A DNA stretch of 64,000 bases from CAVQGZ01 sp963712175 (GTDB lineage: Bacteria > Actinomycetota > Actinomycetes > Jiangellales > Jiangellaceae): positions 55,573-119,572 of the forward strand of contig CAVQGZ010000003.1 in the NCBI GenBank assembly GCA_963712175.1, in the 5' to 3' direction. The translations under genes and the position numbers were made by a program. How positions within the stretch are numbered: the stretch's first letter is position 1; each line of letters opens with the position of its first letter. Shown here one piece after another: positions 51,849 to 59,734 of the stretch. The notes under the pieces were generated by a model that saw nothing but the letters and a program-made list of their open reading frames with translations, made no database searches and was not told the origin of the DNA.

Positions 51849-52331
51849 TCAGGTGGGCACGACGGCGAGGGTCAGCAGCAGAGCCGCGCCGATGCCGGCG
51901 GCGGTTCGGACGTGGTTGGCGCGAGTCCACTCGCGCCGGTAGGTCGGCCAGTACTCGACCCCCTGGCTGCTGTCGCCGTACTGCTCGAGCCGGTTGTTGC
52001 GGGGCACGTTGTACGCGGCCGTCACCCCGAAGGTACCGATCAAGTAGGTCAGGGCGCCGGCCACGGCCAGCCCGACCGTGCCGGTGAATCCGCCCGTGGC
52101 CGCCACCACGACAACGGCCACGCACAGCAGCGCCGTCCCCACAAAGCCCAGCATGAACAGCGCGGTCATCACGGTGACGTTGATAGCCCGCATCGCCGCC
52201 ACGGCCTGTGCGGGCGGGAGACGATCCAACGCGGCCATCACGAACACCGAGAAGGCGAAGAACACCCCGCCCATCACCCCCGCCCCGACCGCCGCGGCCA
52301 CGGTGAGCACGTCGCTCCATGTCATCGGCAC
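51849..52331 (-). CDS. DUF1772 (anthrone-oxygenase-like) membrane protein
   Basis: About 160 residues with four hydrophobic segments (AGVMGGVFFAFSVFVMAAL; VMTALFMLGFVGTALLCVAV). The signature of the family is the loop VTAAYNVPRNNRLEQY (N-x-P-x-N-x-x-L) and later WTRANHVRT. Enzymatic role in most bacteria is unproven. Start at 52331 or 52325. Confidence 0.85.
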   Translation of the reverse strand: MPMTWSDVLTVAAAVGAGVMGGVFFAFSVFVMAALDRLPPAQAVAAMRAINVTVMTALFMLGFVGTALLCVAVVVVAATGGFTGTVGLAVAGALTYLIGTFGVTAAYNVPRNNRLEQYGDSSQGVEYWPTYRREWTRANHVRTAAGIGAALLLTLAVVPT

Positions 52332-52588
52332 GGTCTAGCAGACCCTCACCTCGGCTGTCCGTTCGTCGATGCGCCGCCGAGGCCGTCGTGAGTGGCAGCT
52401 GACAGCCCGCCGATGCCATTGGTGCCCGTGGCCCGCCGGTACCAACAGCAGCGTGTAGTGCCGCAGGTTGACCGACACGCGGCGGAGTGGGGCACCTCGG
52501 TCCATCGCTGCGGGGAGGAACTCCTCGCCGACGCGTTGCGCGATGGCGATCCCGGCGAACTAGTGATCCTCTGGTACCGCCGGTCGGG

Positions 52589-53026
52589 TCAGTTCTCGGC
52601 CCGCGGCTCTAGCTTGGCCTTGAGCAGGGCGAGCATGCGCTGGTCGTCGCGGGCGTAGCTGTCGGCCAGCAGCCGACCGAGCACGGGCACACCCCAGAGC
52701 CGGCCTGGGTGGTGCTCGATCGTTACCCGTGTCCCCCCGTTCTCGGCCTCGAACCAGTAGTCGAAGGAGCCCTCGATCGGGATCGAGGTCTCATCACGGA
52801 TGTGGCGGTTGACCGCTACCTGGGTGAAGCGACCGCTGCCACGGATCGGCAGTCCGGCCACCCGCGTCTGGAACCGGTACGTGGTCCCCACCCCGTCCGG
52901 GGTGATCACCTCCGGCACGAATTCAACGCCGGGCATCAGGTCGGTGAAGCTGGCCGGGTCCTTCATCACCTCGAACACGGCTTGGACCGGCGCGTCGATG
53001 TAGGTGCTGCACGTACGGCCCGACAT
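52589..53026 (-). CDS. SRPBCC-family protein
   Basis: A 145-residue START-like protein (STYIDAPVQAVFEVMKDPAS; YRFQTRVAGLPIRGSGRFTQ; GTRVTIEHHPGRLWGVPV). ATG 53026 has GGAGGTG upstream. Similar in type to 44715 but not a close copy. Divergent from the hydrolase at 53335. Confidence 0.82.
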   Translation of the reverse strand: MSGRTCSTYIDAPVQAVFEVMKDPASFTDLMPGVEFVPEVITPDGVGTTYRFQTRVAGLPIRGSGRFTQVAVNRHIRDETSIPIEGSFDYWFEAENGGTRVTIEHHPGRLWGVPVLGRLLADSYARDDQRMLALLKAKLEPRAEN

Positions 53027-53334
53027 GGCGTCACACCTCCTCCCGCCGCCACGGGCCACACATGCTGGTCGCGGACCCGCTGGCCGGCGCATCCACCTCC
53101 ACGATCGTCCGGCGCTCGCGCCGAATCCAGAGCCGTTCGTCCACCTGCGGTGACGGCCGAACTACCGGCTTCGGCCACGCGCCTTCCCGGAACGCAGCTG
53201 TGGTCGCCCGTCGACGAGCCTGCTGGCCGCGGACGCCCCGCGGGCGCCCGCATGAGGCCTTCCGGCACTGGCGCCGACCTCGGCGACGCCGGAGCGTCGA
53301 AGGAGAAGTCACGGGGTCCAGGGTTGGAGGGGCC

Positions 53335-54210
53335 ATGACGACGAAGCAGCACAGCCAGAAGTCGCTGGTGTCGGTGAACGGCACCAAGCTGATGGTCGAG
53401 CAGGTGGGCGCGGGGACCGAGACGCTGGTGTGCGCGCCAGCACTGTTCACCAACAAGGAGCTCTTCGACCCTCTGGTCGACGCGCTGAGCGGGGATCACC
53501 GGTGCATCCGCTACGACCACCGCGGGCAGGGACAGAGCGGGCTGGGAGCACCGCAACCGTCACTGGACCTGCTGGGGACGGAAGGGCTGTACGAGGACGC
53601 TGTTGCGCTGCTCGACGAGCTCGAGGTCGACTCCTGCCACTGGGTGGGGGCGTCGGTGGGGGGGTTCGTCGGAGTCCGGCTGGCCGTGCGCCACCCGGAG
53701 CGGATCCGGTCCCTGGTGCTCATCGGCATGAACGTCGACCCGCTCTCACGGCCGGTCCTGCTGTACGTCGACCTGTTCGCATGGCTGATGCGCGCCAGCA
53801 GCCTGCTCGGCCCGCTCGGCACCGGGATGCGGTCACGCCTGGCCACCCAGTCCATGCGGAACATGCTGGGCCCGACGTTCATGTCCGACCCGGCCCGCAC
53901 GGACGAGCGTGAGGCGTGGCGGCAGCGGTGGGAGGCGCAGATGGTCCCTGCGGCCGTGCCGATGCTGCGGCAGGTGTTCGGCACCGCCGGCAACCCACCC
54001 GAGCTGCTCGCGCAGGTCCAGGCACCAACCCTGGTCGTCGTCGGTGAGGAGGAGGCAGGGGGCGACACCGACGCGCGCAAGGCCCAGCAGGCCATCCCCA
54101 ACGCGCGCCTCGTGACCATCCCACGAGCCGGACACATGGTGCTCGTCGAGCAGCCCGACACCGGCGCGGCGGCCATCACCGACTTCATCCGGGGAGTCCA
54201 GGCGTCGTAG
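53335..54210 (+). CDS. Alpha/beta hydrolase (Ser nucleophile)
   Basis: A 291-residue hydrolase: VCAPALFTNKELFDPLVDAL, CIRYDHRGQGQSG, nucleophile elbow WVGASVGGFVGVRLAV, acid around LVVVGEEEAGGD and His in IPRAGHMVLVEQP. ATG 53335 has GGAGGGG upstream. It resembles 3-oxoadipate enol-lactonase-like enzymes in layout, but no pathway genes are adjacent. Confidence 0.88.
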   Translation: MTTKQHSQKSLVSVNGTKLMVEQVGAGTETLVCAPALFTNKELFDPLVDALSGDHRCIRYDHRGQGQSGLGAPQPSLDLLGTEGLYEDAVALLDELEVDSCHWVGASVGGFVGVRLAVRHPERIRSLVLIGMNVDPLSRPVLLYVDLFAWLMRASSLLGPLGTGMRSRLATQSMRNMLGPTFMSDPARTDEREAWRQRWEAQMVPAAVPMLRQVFGTAGNPPELLAQVQAPTLVVVGEEEAGGDTDARKAQQAIPNARLVTIPRAGHMVLVEQPDTGAAAITDFIRGVQAS

Positions 54211-54265
54211 CCAGCGACAGCCGCTGCTCCGCCTGTCGAGTGATCGAGCCCGGTAGTTTCTGCGC

Positions 54266-54805
54266 TCAGGCCGCGGCCGCCGACGCGGGCACGATGTCGA
54301 GTCGGAGGAAGGACTCGATGCCCATCAGTTCCAGCATGCTCCGTCGCGTCCCCGCGAGCCTCTCGGGAGCATCCCGCGCCGCAACGATGACCGGGGCCAT
54401 CACGTCGAACCGCACACCGTCGTGCTCAACAGCACCACCACCGGCGGCCAGCACGTTGCGGCACCAGTCGACACCGGTGCCATAGGGCAACCCGATGAAG
54501 AACCGGTCACCCACCCGGTGGGCCCACACCGGAGTGACGTAGTCCTTCCCCGACCGGCGGCCTCTGTGATGCACCGCCGCCGCGGTCTTGCTCCGCTTCC
54601 CGGCCGACCGCAGCTCCATCGGCCTAGCGCGCTTGTGGAACCACCGCAGCGCATCGATCCCCGGCTGCCACCGTGTCCGCCAGACGACGACGTGGACCAC
54701 TCGGTTGAGCACGGAAGCGAGCGCCACACCGCCCACCACCCACGCCAGCCGTCGCCCGTACCGGCCGTAACCGTCGCGTGGCGCTGCCGAGGCCCGGTCG
54801 ATCAC
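54266..54805 (-). CDS. F420-type nitroreductase-family (Ddn-like) protein
   Basis: About 179 residues. One N-terminal membrane segment (LAWVVGGVALASVLNRVVHV) is followed by a split-barrel flavin-fold: VHHRGRRSGKDYVTPVWAHR, then FFIGLPYGTGVDWCRNVLAA. The 'T.GR.SG..y.tPv......fv......g....W..Nl.a' pattern is that of deazaflavin (F420)-dependent nitroreductase-like proteins. The start is uncertain (GTG 54805). Confidence 0.75.
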   Translation of the reverse strand: MIDRASAAPRDGYGRYGRRLAWVVGGVALASVLNRVVHVVVWRTRWQPGIDALRWFHKRARPMELRSAGKRSKTAAAVHHRGRRSGKDYVTPVWAHRVGDRFFIGLPYGTGVDWCRNVLAAGGGAVEHDGVRFDVMAPVIVAARDAPERLAGTRRSMLELMGIESFLRLDIVPASAAAA

Positions 54806-55196
54806 GACACCACGGGCGCGACCCGGCACCCTACGACCAGGGCATCCACCTGGCGACCGGCCCGTACACACCGTCCCGTCCAGGTTCCCGAACACCAGAA
54901 CTCCCTCGACCACCCAAGAGTAGGCCGGTCCCGGAGAGAGAGGTAGGTGCCCAAGCCGATTCCTCGGGCCGCGGAAGCCAAGGAGCTCTGATGGGCTGGC
55001 AGCCGCGCAGATCCAGTCTCCCGAACCAGCAGGAACACCGATCCCCATCTACGCCAACCCAGCAGGGAGCGGCCCCGGCCCACGCTAGGTCGGCGGGACA
55101 TCGGCCAGGCCCCGATACGGGAGCCGTTCACGTCAGCTGGGTGGAGCGACGTCGCGTGATTCTTGGCGGAATCGATGCTGCTATGCCCGGGATCGT

Positions 55197-55238
55197 CTCG
55201 TCGCGGCGCGTCCACAGGCGGCGGGGCACTCACCTCGG
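55197..55238 (+). repeat. R1-like partial copy
   Basis: CTCGTCGCGGCGCGTCCACA then GGCGGCGG resembles the first 30 bases of R1 at 32505 and of 56130. Confidence 0.45.
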
Positions 55239-55246
55239 GCGCTGGG

Positions 55247-55456
55247 TCAGTTGATCAGGCTGAACGACCCGTCACGGTGCTGGACGAAGTAGGCGGTGTA
55301 ACCGCCGGGGTTCCCCTGGCGGTGCTTCGGAAGGAACACCCCATATGTGTGATCGGCCCAACCGGGGCACGCGCGCCGAACGTCATCAGCTCGGAACCTC
55401 TCAGGCAAGGAGTGTTCGCGCCTGGCCCTGCGGACGTCCTCTACGAAGCGGCTCAC
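55247..55456 (-). CDS. Small conserved hypothetical protein
   Basis: A 69-residue protein (RFRADDVRRACPGWADHTYG, then VFLPKHRQGNPGGYTAYFVQ, then HRDGSFSLIN). The composition and the 'ACPGWA..T...FLPKHR.GNPGGYT.YF' pattern recur as small winged-helix-like hypotheticals in actinobacteria, in my recollection. No function is assigned. Confidence 0.6.
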   Translation of the reverse strand: MSRFVEDVRRARREHSLPERFRADDVRRACPGWADHTYGVFLPKHRQGNPGGYTAYFVQHRDGSFSLIN

Positions 55457-55574
55457 GATTTCATCATCCCCGTCGCATCAGAAGTGAAGCAAGGCGCGCG
55501 GCGCGCGGCGAGATGCAGCGGGCGGAGGGCCGTGACCGAGCACATGTGGATGGCGAGGCTGTGTGGCAGGGCGG

Positions 55575-56009
55575 TCAGTCGTCGATGTGCGCTGCGCCCC
55601 GTTGCTGCAACGCCTCGATGCCGTCCCGCATGGCTCGGAGTCTTGTCGCCGGGTGCCCGACCCAGTCAGTGAGTTCGCCGACGACGCGCAGCGGCGCACG
55701 GCTGCGGAAGGACTTCGTCGGGTTCCCGTGGAGCTTCTTGTCGGTGACATTCGGGTCGTCTTCGAACGGGCCCGTCGGCTCGACGAGGCGAATCCGCCCG
55801 GCGCCCTCACCCCAAGCAAGCTCCGCACCCCAGACCGCGGCATCCAGCGTCGCAGTGAAGTACACGTAGTTGATCATCCGGCCGACCTCGAACCTCGACT
55901 CGCGGCCGGGCACCAGCAGCTCACCCACCCCGAGGCTCGCCTTGGTGCCGTGCAAGTAGGCGCCAGCCTCGTAGACCTCGAAGGGCACCGGTTCCCTCGC
56001 GACATCCAC
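55575..56009 (-). CDS. arr: Rifampin ADP-ribosyltransferase (Arr)
   Basis: A 144-residue Arr protein, which inactivates rifamycins by transferring ADP-ribose from NAD to the ansa-chain hydroxyl. Motifs: GAYLHGTKASLGVGELLVPG with His20; INYVYFTATLDAAVWGAELA with the NAD-binding Tyr; IRLVEPTGPFEDDPNVTDKK with the conserved Asp; and SRAPLRVVGELTDW. Length and order match Arr of mycobacteria. One or two conserved positions differ (RMINYVYF for the usual RVLNHVYF). It stands alone and is not in a visible integron. Intact. Confidence 0.92.
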   Translation of the reverse strand: MDVAREPVPFEVYEAGAYLHGTKASLGVGELLVPGRESRFEVGRMINYVYFTATLDAAVWGAELAWGEGAGRIRLVEPTGPFEDDPNVTDKKLHGNPTKSFRSRAPLRVVGELTDWVGHPATRLRAMRDGIEALQQRGAAHIDD

Positions 56010-56375
56010 CTGCTCGACCGTAGCCCGCGCCGGGGTCCACCGTGACCAGCGAGCGCGTGGTGCCCGAGGTTGATCCGCGGCGTCTCTCGGCAGAGCATCA
56101 ACGACGGTGCAGCAGATACCCCCGGTGATCTCGTCGCAGTGCGTCCGCAGGCGGCGGTAGGACGTACCTGGGTGTCGACGGGATCGGCGGGTGGGTATCT
56201 GCCACGGGGTGGGGGCTGTTGGCGGATTCTGACGTGTTTGCGGCGCGAAGACCTCGGGCAGCTACGGCGTGGTGGGCACATGGTGAGCGGGCTCGCCCGC
56301 GACACGGCTTCACGATGCCTCGAGGGGGTCTTTGTCGGGGCTTGCCCTCGGACGGGAGGTCCGTTGGGGGTGGCG
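56010..56375. other. Intergenic region with R1-like repeat
   Basis: About 366 bp without a supported gene; contains the repeat at 56130-56170. Confidence 0.4.
56130..56170 (+). repeat. R1-like partial copy
   Basis: CTCGTCGCAGTGCGTCCGCA then GGCGGCGGT shares 24 of its first 29 positions with the R1 copy at 32505 (minus strand). Confidence 0.6.
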
Positions 56376-57244
56376 TCAGCGCAGGCCGTAGATCTGGGTC
56401 GTGACGTACTCGAAGACTGACGCGGGTAGGTAGTTCTTGGCCTGCAGGGACCAGCGTTGGGAGGGCTTCCCGACCAGGTATCGGGGCCGCAGCCGTGGGG
56501 TGCGTATGAGGCGGGTCACGAGGTCAGCGAGAAGGGCGGGATCTGGCCCGTCGTGTTCGTCGCGCTCGTAGTGGGCCATGGTGCGGGCGTACCGCTCGGC
56601 GTGGATGTCGGAGTGTGCGGCGCGGGCTTCGGTGCGTGCGGCTGCGAAGCCGGTTCGGAAGTCGCCGGGGGCGACCGTGCACGCGTCGATGGGGCTGTCG
56701 GCCAGCTCGAGGCGCAGTGAACTCACTAGGCCTTCGACGGCATGTTTGCTGGCTGCGTAGAGGGGTTGGTAGGCCATCCCTGTGAGCCCGGCCAGGGAGG
56801 AGATGGTGATGATGCGTCCGGATCCCTGGGATCGCATGACGGGCAGGACCGCGCGCGTGACCCGCAAGACCCCGTAGACGTTGGTGTCCATCTGCCAGGC
56901 CGCCTCGTCGATGGAGGTGTCTTCCAGCGCGCCGCGGAGTCCGGCTCCGGCGTTGTTGACGAGTACGTTGACACGGCCCTCGGCAGCGACCACTGCGTTC
57001 ACGCAGCGCTGGACGGACTCCTCGGAGCCGACGTCGAGCGGCAGCATCGGCACTGGCGACTGGAACCGGTCGGGGCGGCGGCTGGTGCCGTACACGTTGT
57101 GCCCGGCCTGCTGGGCGGCGTGAGCGATGGCTTGTCCGAACCCCGACGACGCCCCTGTCACGAGGACGACCCGTGGCGTGCGCGGGGACGTCGGCCCCGG
57201 CGCGGGCGGGGTCGAGTGTCGGTGCGGGTGGTGGTGTCGGTCAT
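56376..57244 (-). pseudogene. Short-chain dehydrogenase, frameshift near N-terminus
   Basis: The body is a full SDR: VVLVTGASSGFGQAIAHAAQ, VNVLVNNAGAGLRGALEDTS, ITISSLAGLTG and Tyr/Lys in YQPLYAASKHAVEG. The C-terminal extension ends near the stop. ATG 57244 overlaps the DUF1707 stop (ATGA), but its frame differs from the body by one base: the span is 869 nt, one short of whole codons. So a base is probably missing at 57165-57240. If the true start is GTG 57161 instead, the first beta strand would be missing. Confidence 0.75.
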
Positions 57245-57633
57245 CGGAGCGCGCTCCTCTGCGTATCCGCGGGCGGCCGGTGGTGACAGCGGCGACGAGC
57301 TGGGCCCACGGTCCACCACAGCACAGGCAGGAACAACAGGGCCGCGCCTTGGGTGACAACGGTGAGGGCGATGCCCAGGACGACCAGCAGAGCGACAGGA
57401 GGCCTACGTCGCGCAGGAGTGCCTGCGGCCTGCCCGGCCGGCTCGGGAACAAGGCCGGTGTCCAGGCTGGGGAGGTCGGCGAGCAGCGCGTCCAGCTCGT
57501 GCTGGTGCGTGGCGGACAGGGCGAGTGCGCTGCGCTCGTCAAGCTCTGCCACGTCGAGCCGTCCCTGGGCGTAGTGCTCGCCGAGCAGGGACGCGACCCG
57601 GGTGCGGTCGTTGTCGCCGATTCGCACGAGCAC
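57241..57633 (-). CDS. DUF1707/SHOCT-like membrane protein
   Basis: 130 residues. The N-terminal DUF1707 domain (RIGDNDRTRVASLLGEHYAQ, then GRLDVAELDERSALALSATH) is a short actinobacterial helix bundle often preceding membrane segments. Two hydrophobic segments follow (VALLVVLGIALTVVTQGAAL; LFLPVLWWTV). Its stop overlaps the SDR ATG, so they are co-transcribed. Confidence 0.82.
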   Translation of the reverse strand: MLVRIGDNDRTRVASLLGEHYAQGRLDVAELDERSALALSATHQHELDALLADLPSLDTGLVPEPAGQAAGTPARRRPPVALLVVLGIALTVVTQGAALLFLPVLWWTVGPARRRCHHRPPADTQRSALR

Positions 57634-57718
57634 TGGACGTGTCGGGAGGCGCTGAGGGTGCGTGTCCGCGTCAGTGGCCCGTGGTCAGGGCACTGCTGGT
57701 GTGTTCCTGGCCAGGCGC

Positions 57719-58179
57719 TCATAGGTCGGGGTAGAGGTTGTCGGGGTCGTCGATGGCGTCCCAGGCGCTGGCGTCGAAGCCGCGGTCGCGGCAGGTCACC
57801 TGGGGCTGGTGGACGACCTTGGCGCGGTCGGACAGGGGGCGGAACTGGATGTCGGCCAGCCCGAAGACGTGCAGGGTCAGCTGGCCGCTGGTGCAGTTGA
57901 GCGCCTGGTCGACGATCGGTCCGGGCCAGTAGAGCCCGTCGTCGGTGAGGTACCAGGAGGCGTAGTCGGTAGGGGTGCCCGTCCAGCCCTGGTAGGGGTA
58001 GGTGTAGCCGCCGTTGGTCCGGTCGGCGTCGCGAACACCGACAACGGTGCCGACGATCAGCGCCACGACGGTGACGGCGCCGATGACGGCCAGCGTGGCG
58101 ACCCCGGCGCGACCGAGGCGGGACCGCCGCGTGCGGGGTCGGTCGGGGTGGTCGCGGGGTTCGTGGTCGGGGCGCTCAC
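57719..58179 (-). pseudogene. Single-pass membrane protein, unknown, frameshift near N-terminus
   Basis: The body has one membrane helix (GVATLAVIGAVTVVALIVGT, then VVGV) and an outer domain rich in aromatic residues (RTNGGYTYPYQGWTGTPTDY, then ASWYLTDDGLYWPG). Its frame has no start codon in a good place. The natural start, GTG 58179, overlaps the upstream gene's stop (GTGA) but is in another frame (461 nt, one base short). A missing base between about 58105 and 58170 is likely. Confidence 0.55.
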
Positions 58180-58578
58180 CGAACGCTCCTGCCGTAGGCC
58201 ACGCCGGCGGTGGTGGACAGTGCGAGCAGCACCAGTGTGAGACCGATGGCGACCGGGCCGATGGTGGAGTCGGCGGCACCGAAGTAGTCGGCCAGGTGGC
58301 CCACGACCAGGCCGGCGGCGATAGCGATCGCGGCGACCAGCCCACCGGCCCACAACCGCGGGCGCAGCGCGGTCGCGGCCAGTCCGGTCCCCGCGCCGAT
58401 CTGCAACCAGGCGCCGATCTGGTCGTTCGGGTCGGCGACGAGGACGGCGCCGGTGCCGAGCAGTCCGAGCGCAGCAGCGATCAGGGCCACCCGGACGAGG
58501 CGCCCGACAGTCGGCGGCACTACTGGCTTGTCTCCCGGCCGGGGGGGACGTCGTGTCGTGCGTGGGGGTAGTAGTCAC
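58176..58578 (-). pseudogene. Four-helix membrane protein, frameshift in a G7/C7 run
   Basis: GTG 58578 (AGGAGG upstream) begins a frame that, after a run of seven C on this strand (58551-58557), must drop one C to continue as PGDKPVVPPTVGRLVRVALI. Four hydrophobic segments follow, ending AGVAYGRSVR. The span is 403 nt, one over whole codons. Alternatively translation starts at GTG 58520 and gives an intact 114-residue protein. Function unknown. Divergent from the TetR gene. Confidence 0.6.
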
Positions 58579-58612
58579 AAGTCCTCCTCGGGGCGAGTGC
58601 GTACGACAACCA

Positions 58613-58637
58613 CTATTGCGTACGCTGTTCGCAATAG
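58613..58637. promoter_or_regulatory. TetR operator palindrome
   Basis: CTATTGCG (58613-58620) and CGCAATAG (58630-58637) are perfect 8-bp arms around nine bases, midway between the divergent membrane-protein and TetR genes. A GCGTACG direct repeat (58599, 58618) overlaps it. Confidence 0.65.
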
Positions 58638-58683
58638 CAAGTGGTGTTTGCGTCTGGTGGGATCCATCGGCAGACTGGGCCAC

Positions 58684-59363
58684 GTGCCCACCCTGACCAG
58701 GCGCGAGCGCCTCCGCGCGGACACGGTCGCCGAGATCAAGCAGGCCGCCCTCGACCAGCTCGCCACTCAGGGCGCGGCGTCGCTGTCCATCCGCGGGATC
58801 GCACGCGACATCGGCATGAGCCCAGCCGGCCTCTACCGCTACTACGACAGCCTCGACACCCTCATCACCGAGCTCGTCACCGACACCTACACCGACCTTG
58901 CCAGCACCGTCGAGACCGCCGTCGACCGCGTGAGTCGGCGCGGGCACGACTACGGGCCGGTATGCATGCCTACCGCGACTGGTCGGTTGCCGACCCTCAC
59001 CGGTTCCTGCTCATCTTCGGCACCCCCATCCCCGGCTACACCGCCCCTGAGGGCGGCCCCACTGAGCAGGCCAACCGCCGGATCGGAGCAGCCTTCTTCG
59101 GCGTGGCAACCGACGCGCACGCACACGGCGAGCTCGCCGTCGACGAGCCCAGGCGGCCGCCGAGCCCGACCGAGAAGGCCGCCGCGGCGCGATTCGGCGC
59201 CGACCTCCCCGCAGCCGCCGTGCCCGCACTCGTCAGCGCCTACGCACACTTCCACGGCCTCGTCACCCTCGAGATCCTCGGCCAGCTGAGCTGGCTCTAC
59301 CCCCAACCCGACGCCTTCTACGCAGCCGAGGTCGAACACATCCTCGACCGCCTCCTACGCTGA
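58684..59363 (+). pseudogene. TetR-family regulator with one missing base
   Basis: GTG 58684 starts a normal HTH (RADTVAEIKQAALDQLATQG, then AASLSIRGIARDIGMSPAGL, then YRYYDSLDTLI). At about 58932 a G seems lost (GTG-AGT for GTG-GAG-T). The correct frame then gives SARARLRAGMHAYRDWSVAD, then PHRFLLIFGTPIPGYTAPEG, and ends HILDRLLR. The 680-nt span is one base short of whole codons. It belongs to the TetR group with a WHG-type C-terminal domain, and should bind the palindrome upstream and repress the divergent operon. Confidence 0.75.
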
Positions 59364-59734
59364 CGCGGCGCGACGCCGGTCCCACCGCTCACGAACCGCG
59401 ACCGCCCACTGACGCACAACCCTCGGATCCAGCCAGGGCCCCTGAAAGGCGTCCGACTCAAGACGCCAGGGCGCGTCCTACCGGGCGGAATTCGACGCCG
59501 GGTTGTGTGGTGCGTCCACTGGCGGCGGAGGGACACGGCCGCTGAGCGGGAGGCTGCGCGGCGAAGTGCCTGTGAATCCGACGCTTCTGCATGACGGCTC
59601 CTCGTGACGTGCTGGGGTCAGGTGTGAGCTGGTGGGTACGGAGGTATTCGAACGCGACCCCCTACAGGCCATTGCCCCGCGCTGTGTGGTCTCGCTAGTG
59701 TCCGCCCGTCCAGCCGCACGATGAGGGAGTCCCC
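59364..59734. other. Intergenic region, degenerate R1-like stretch
   Basis: About 370 bp without a gene. 59511-59579 (TGCGTCCACTGGCGGCGG near its start) weakly resembles R1. Confidence 0.35.
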
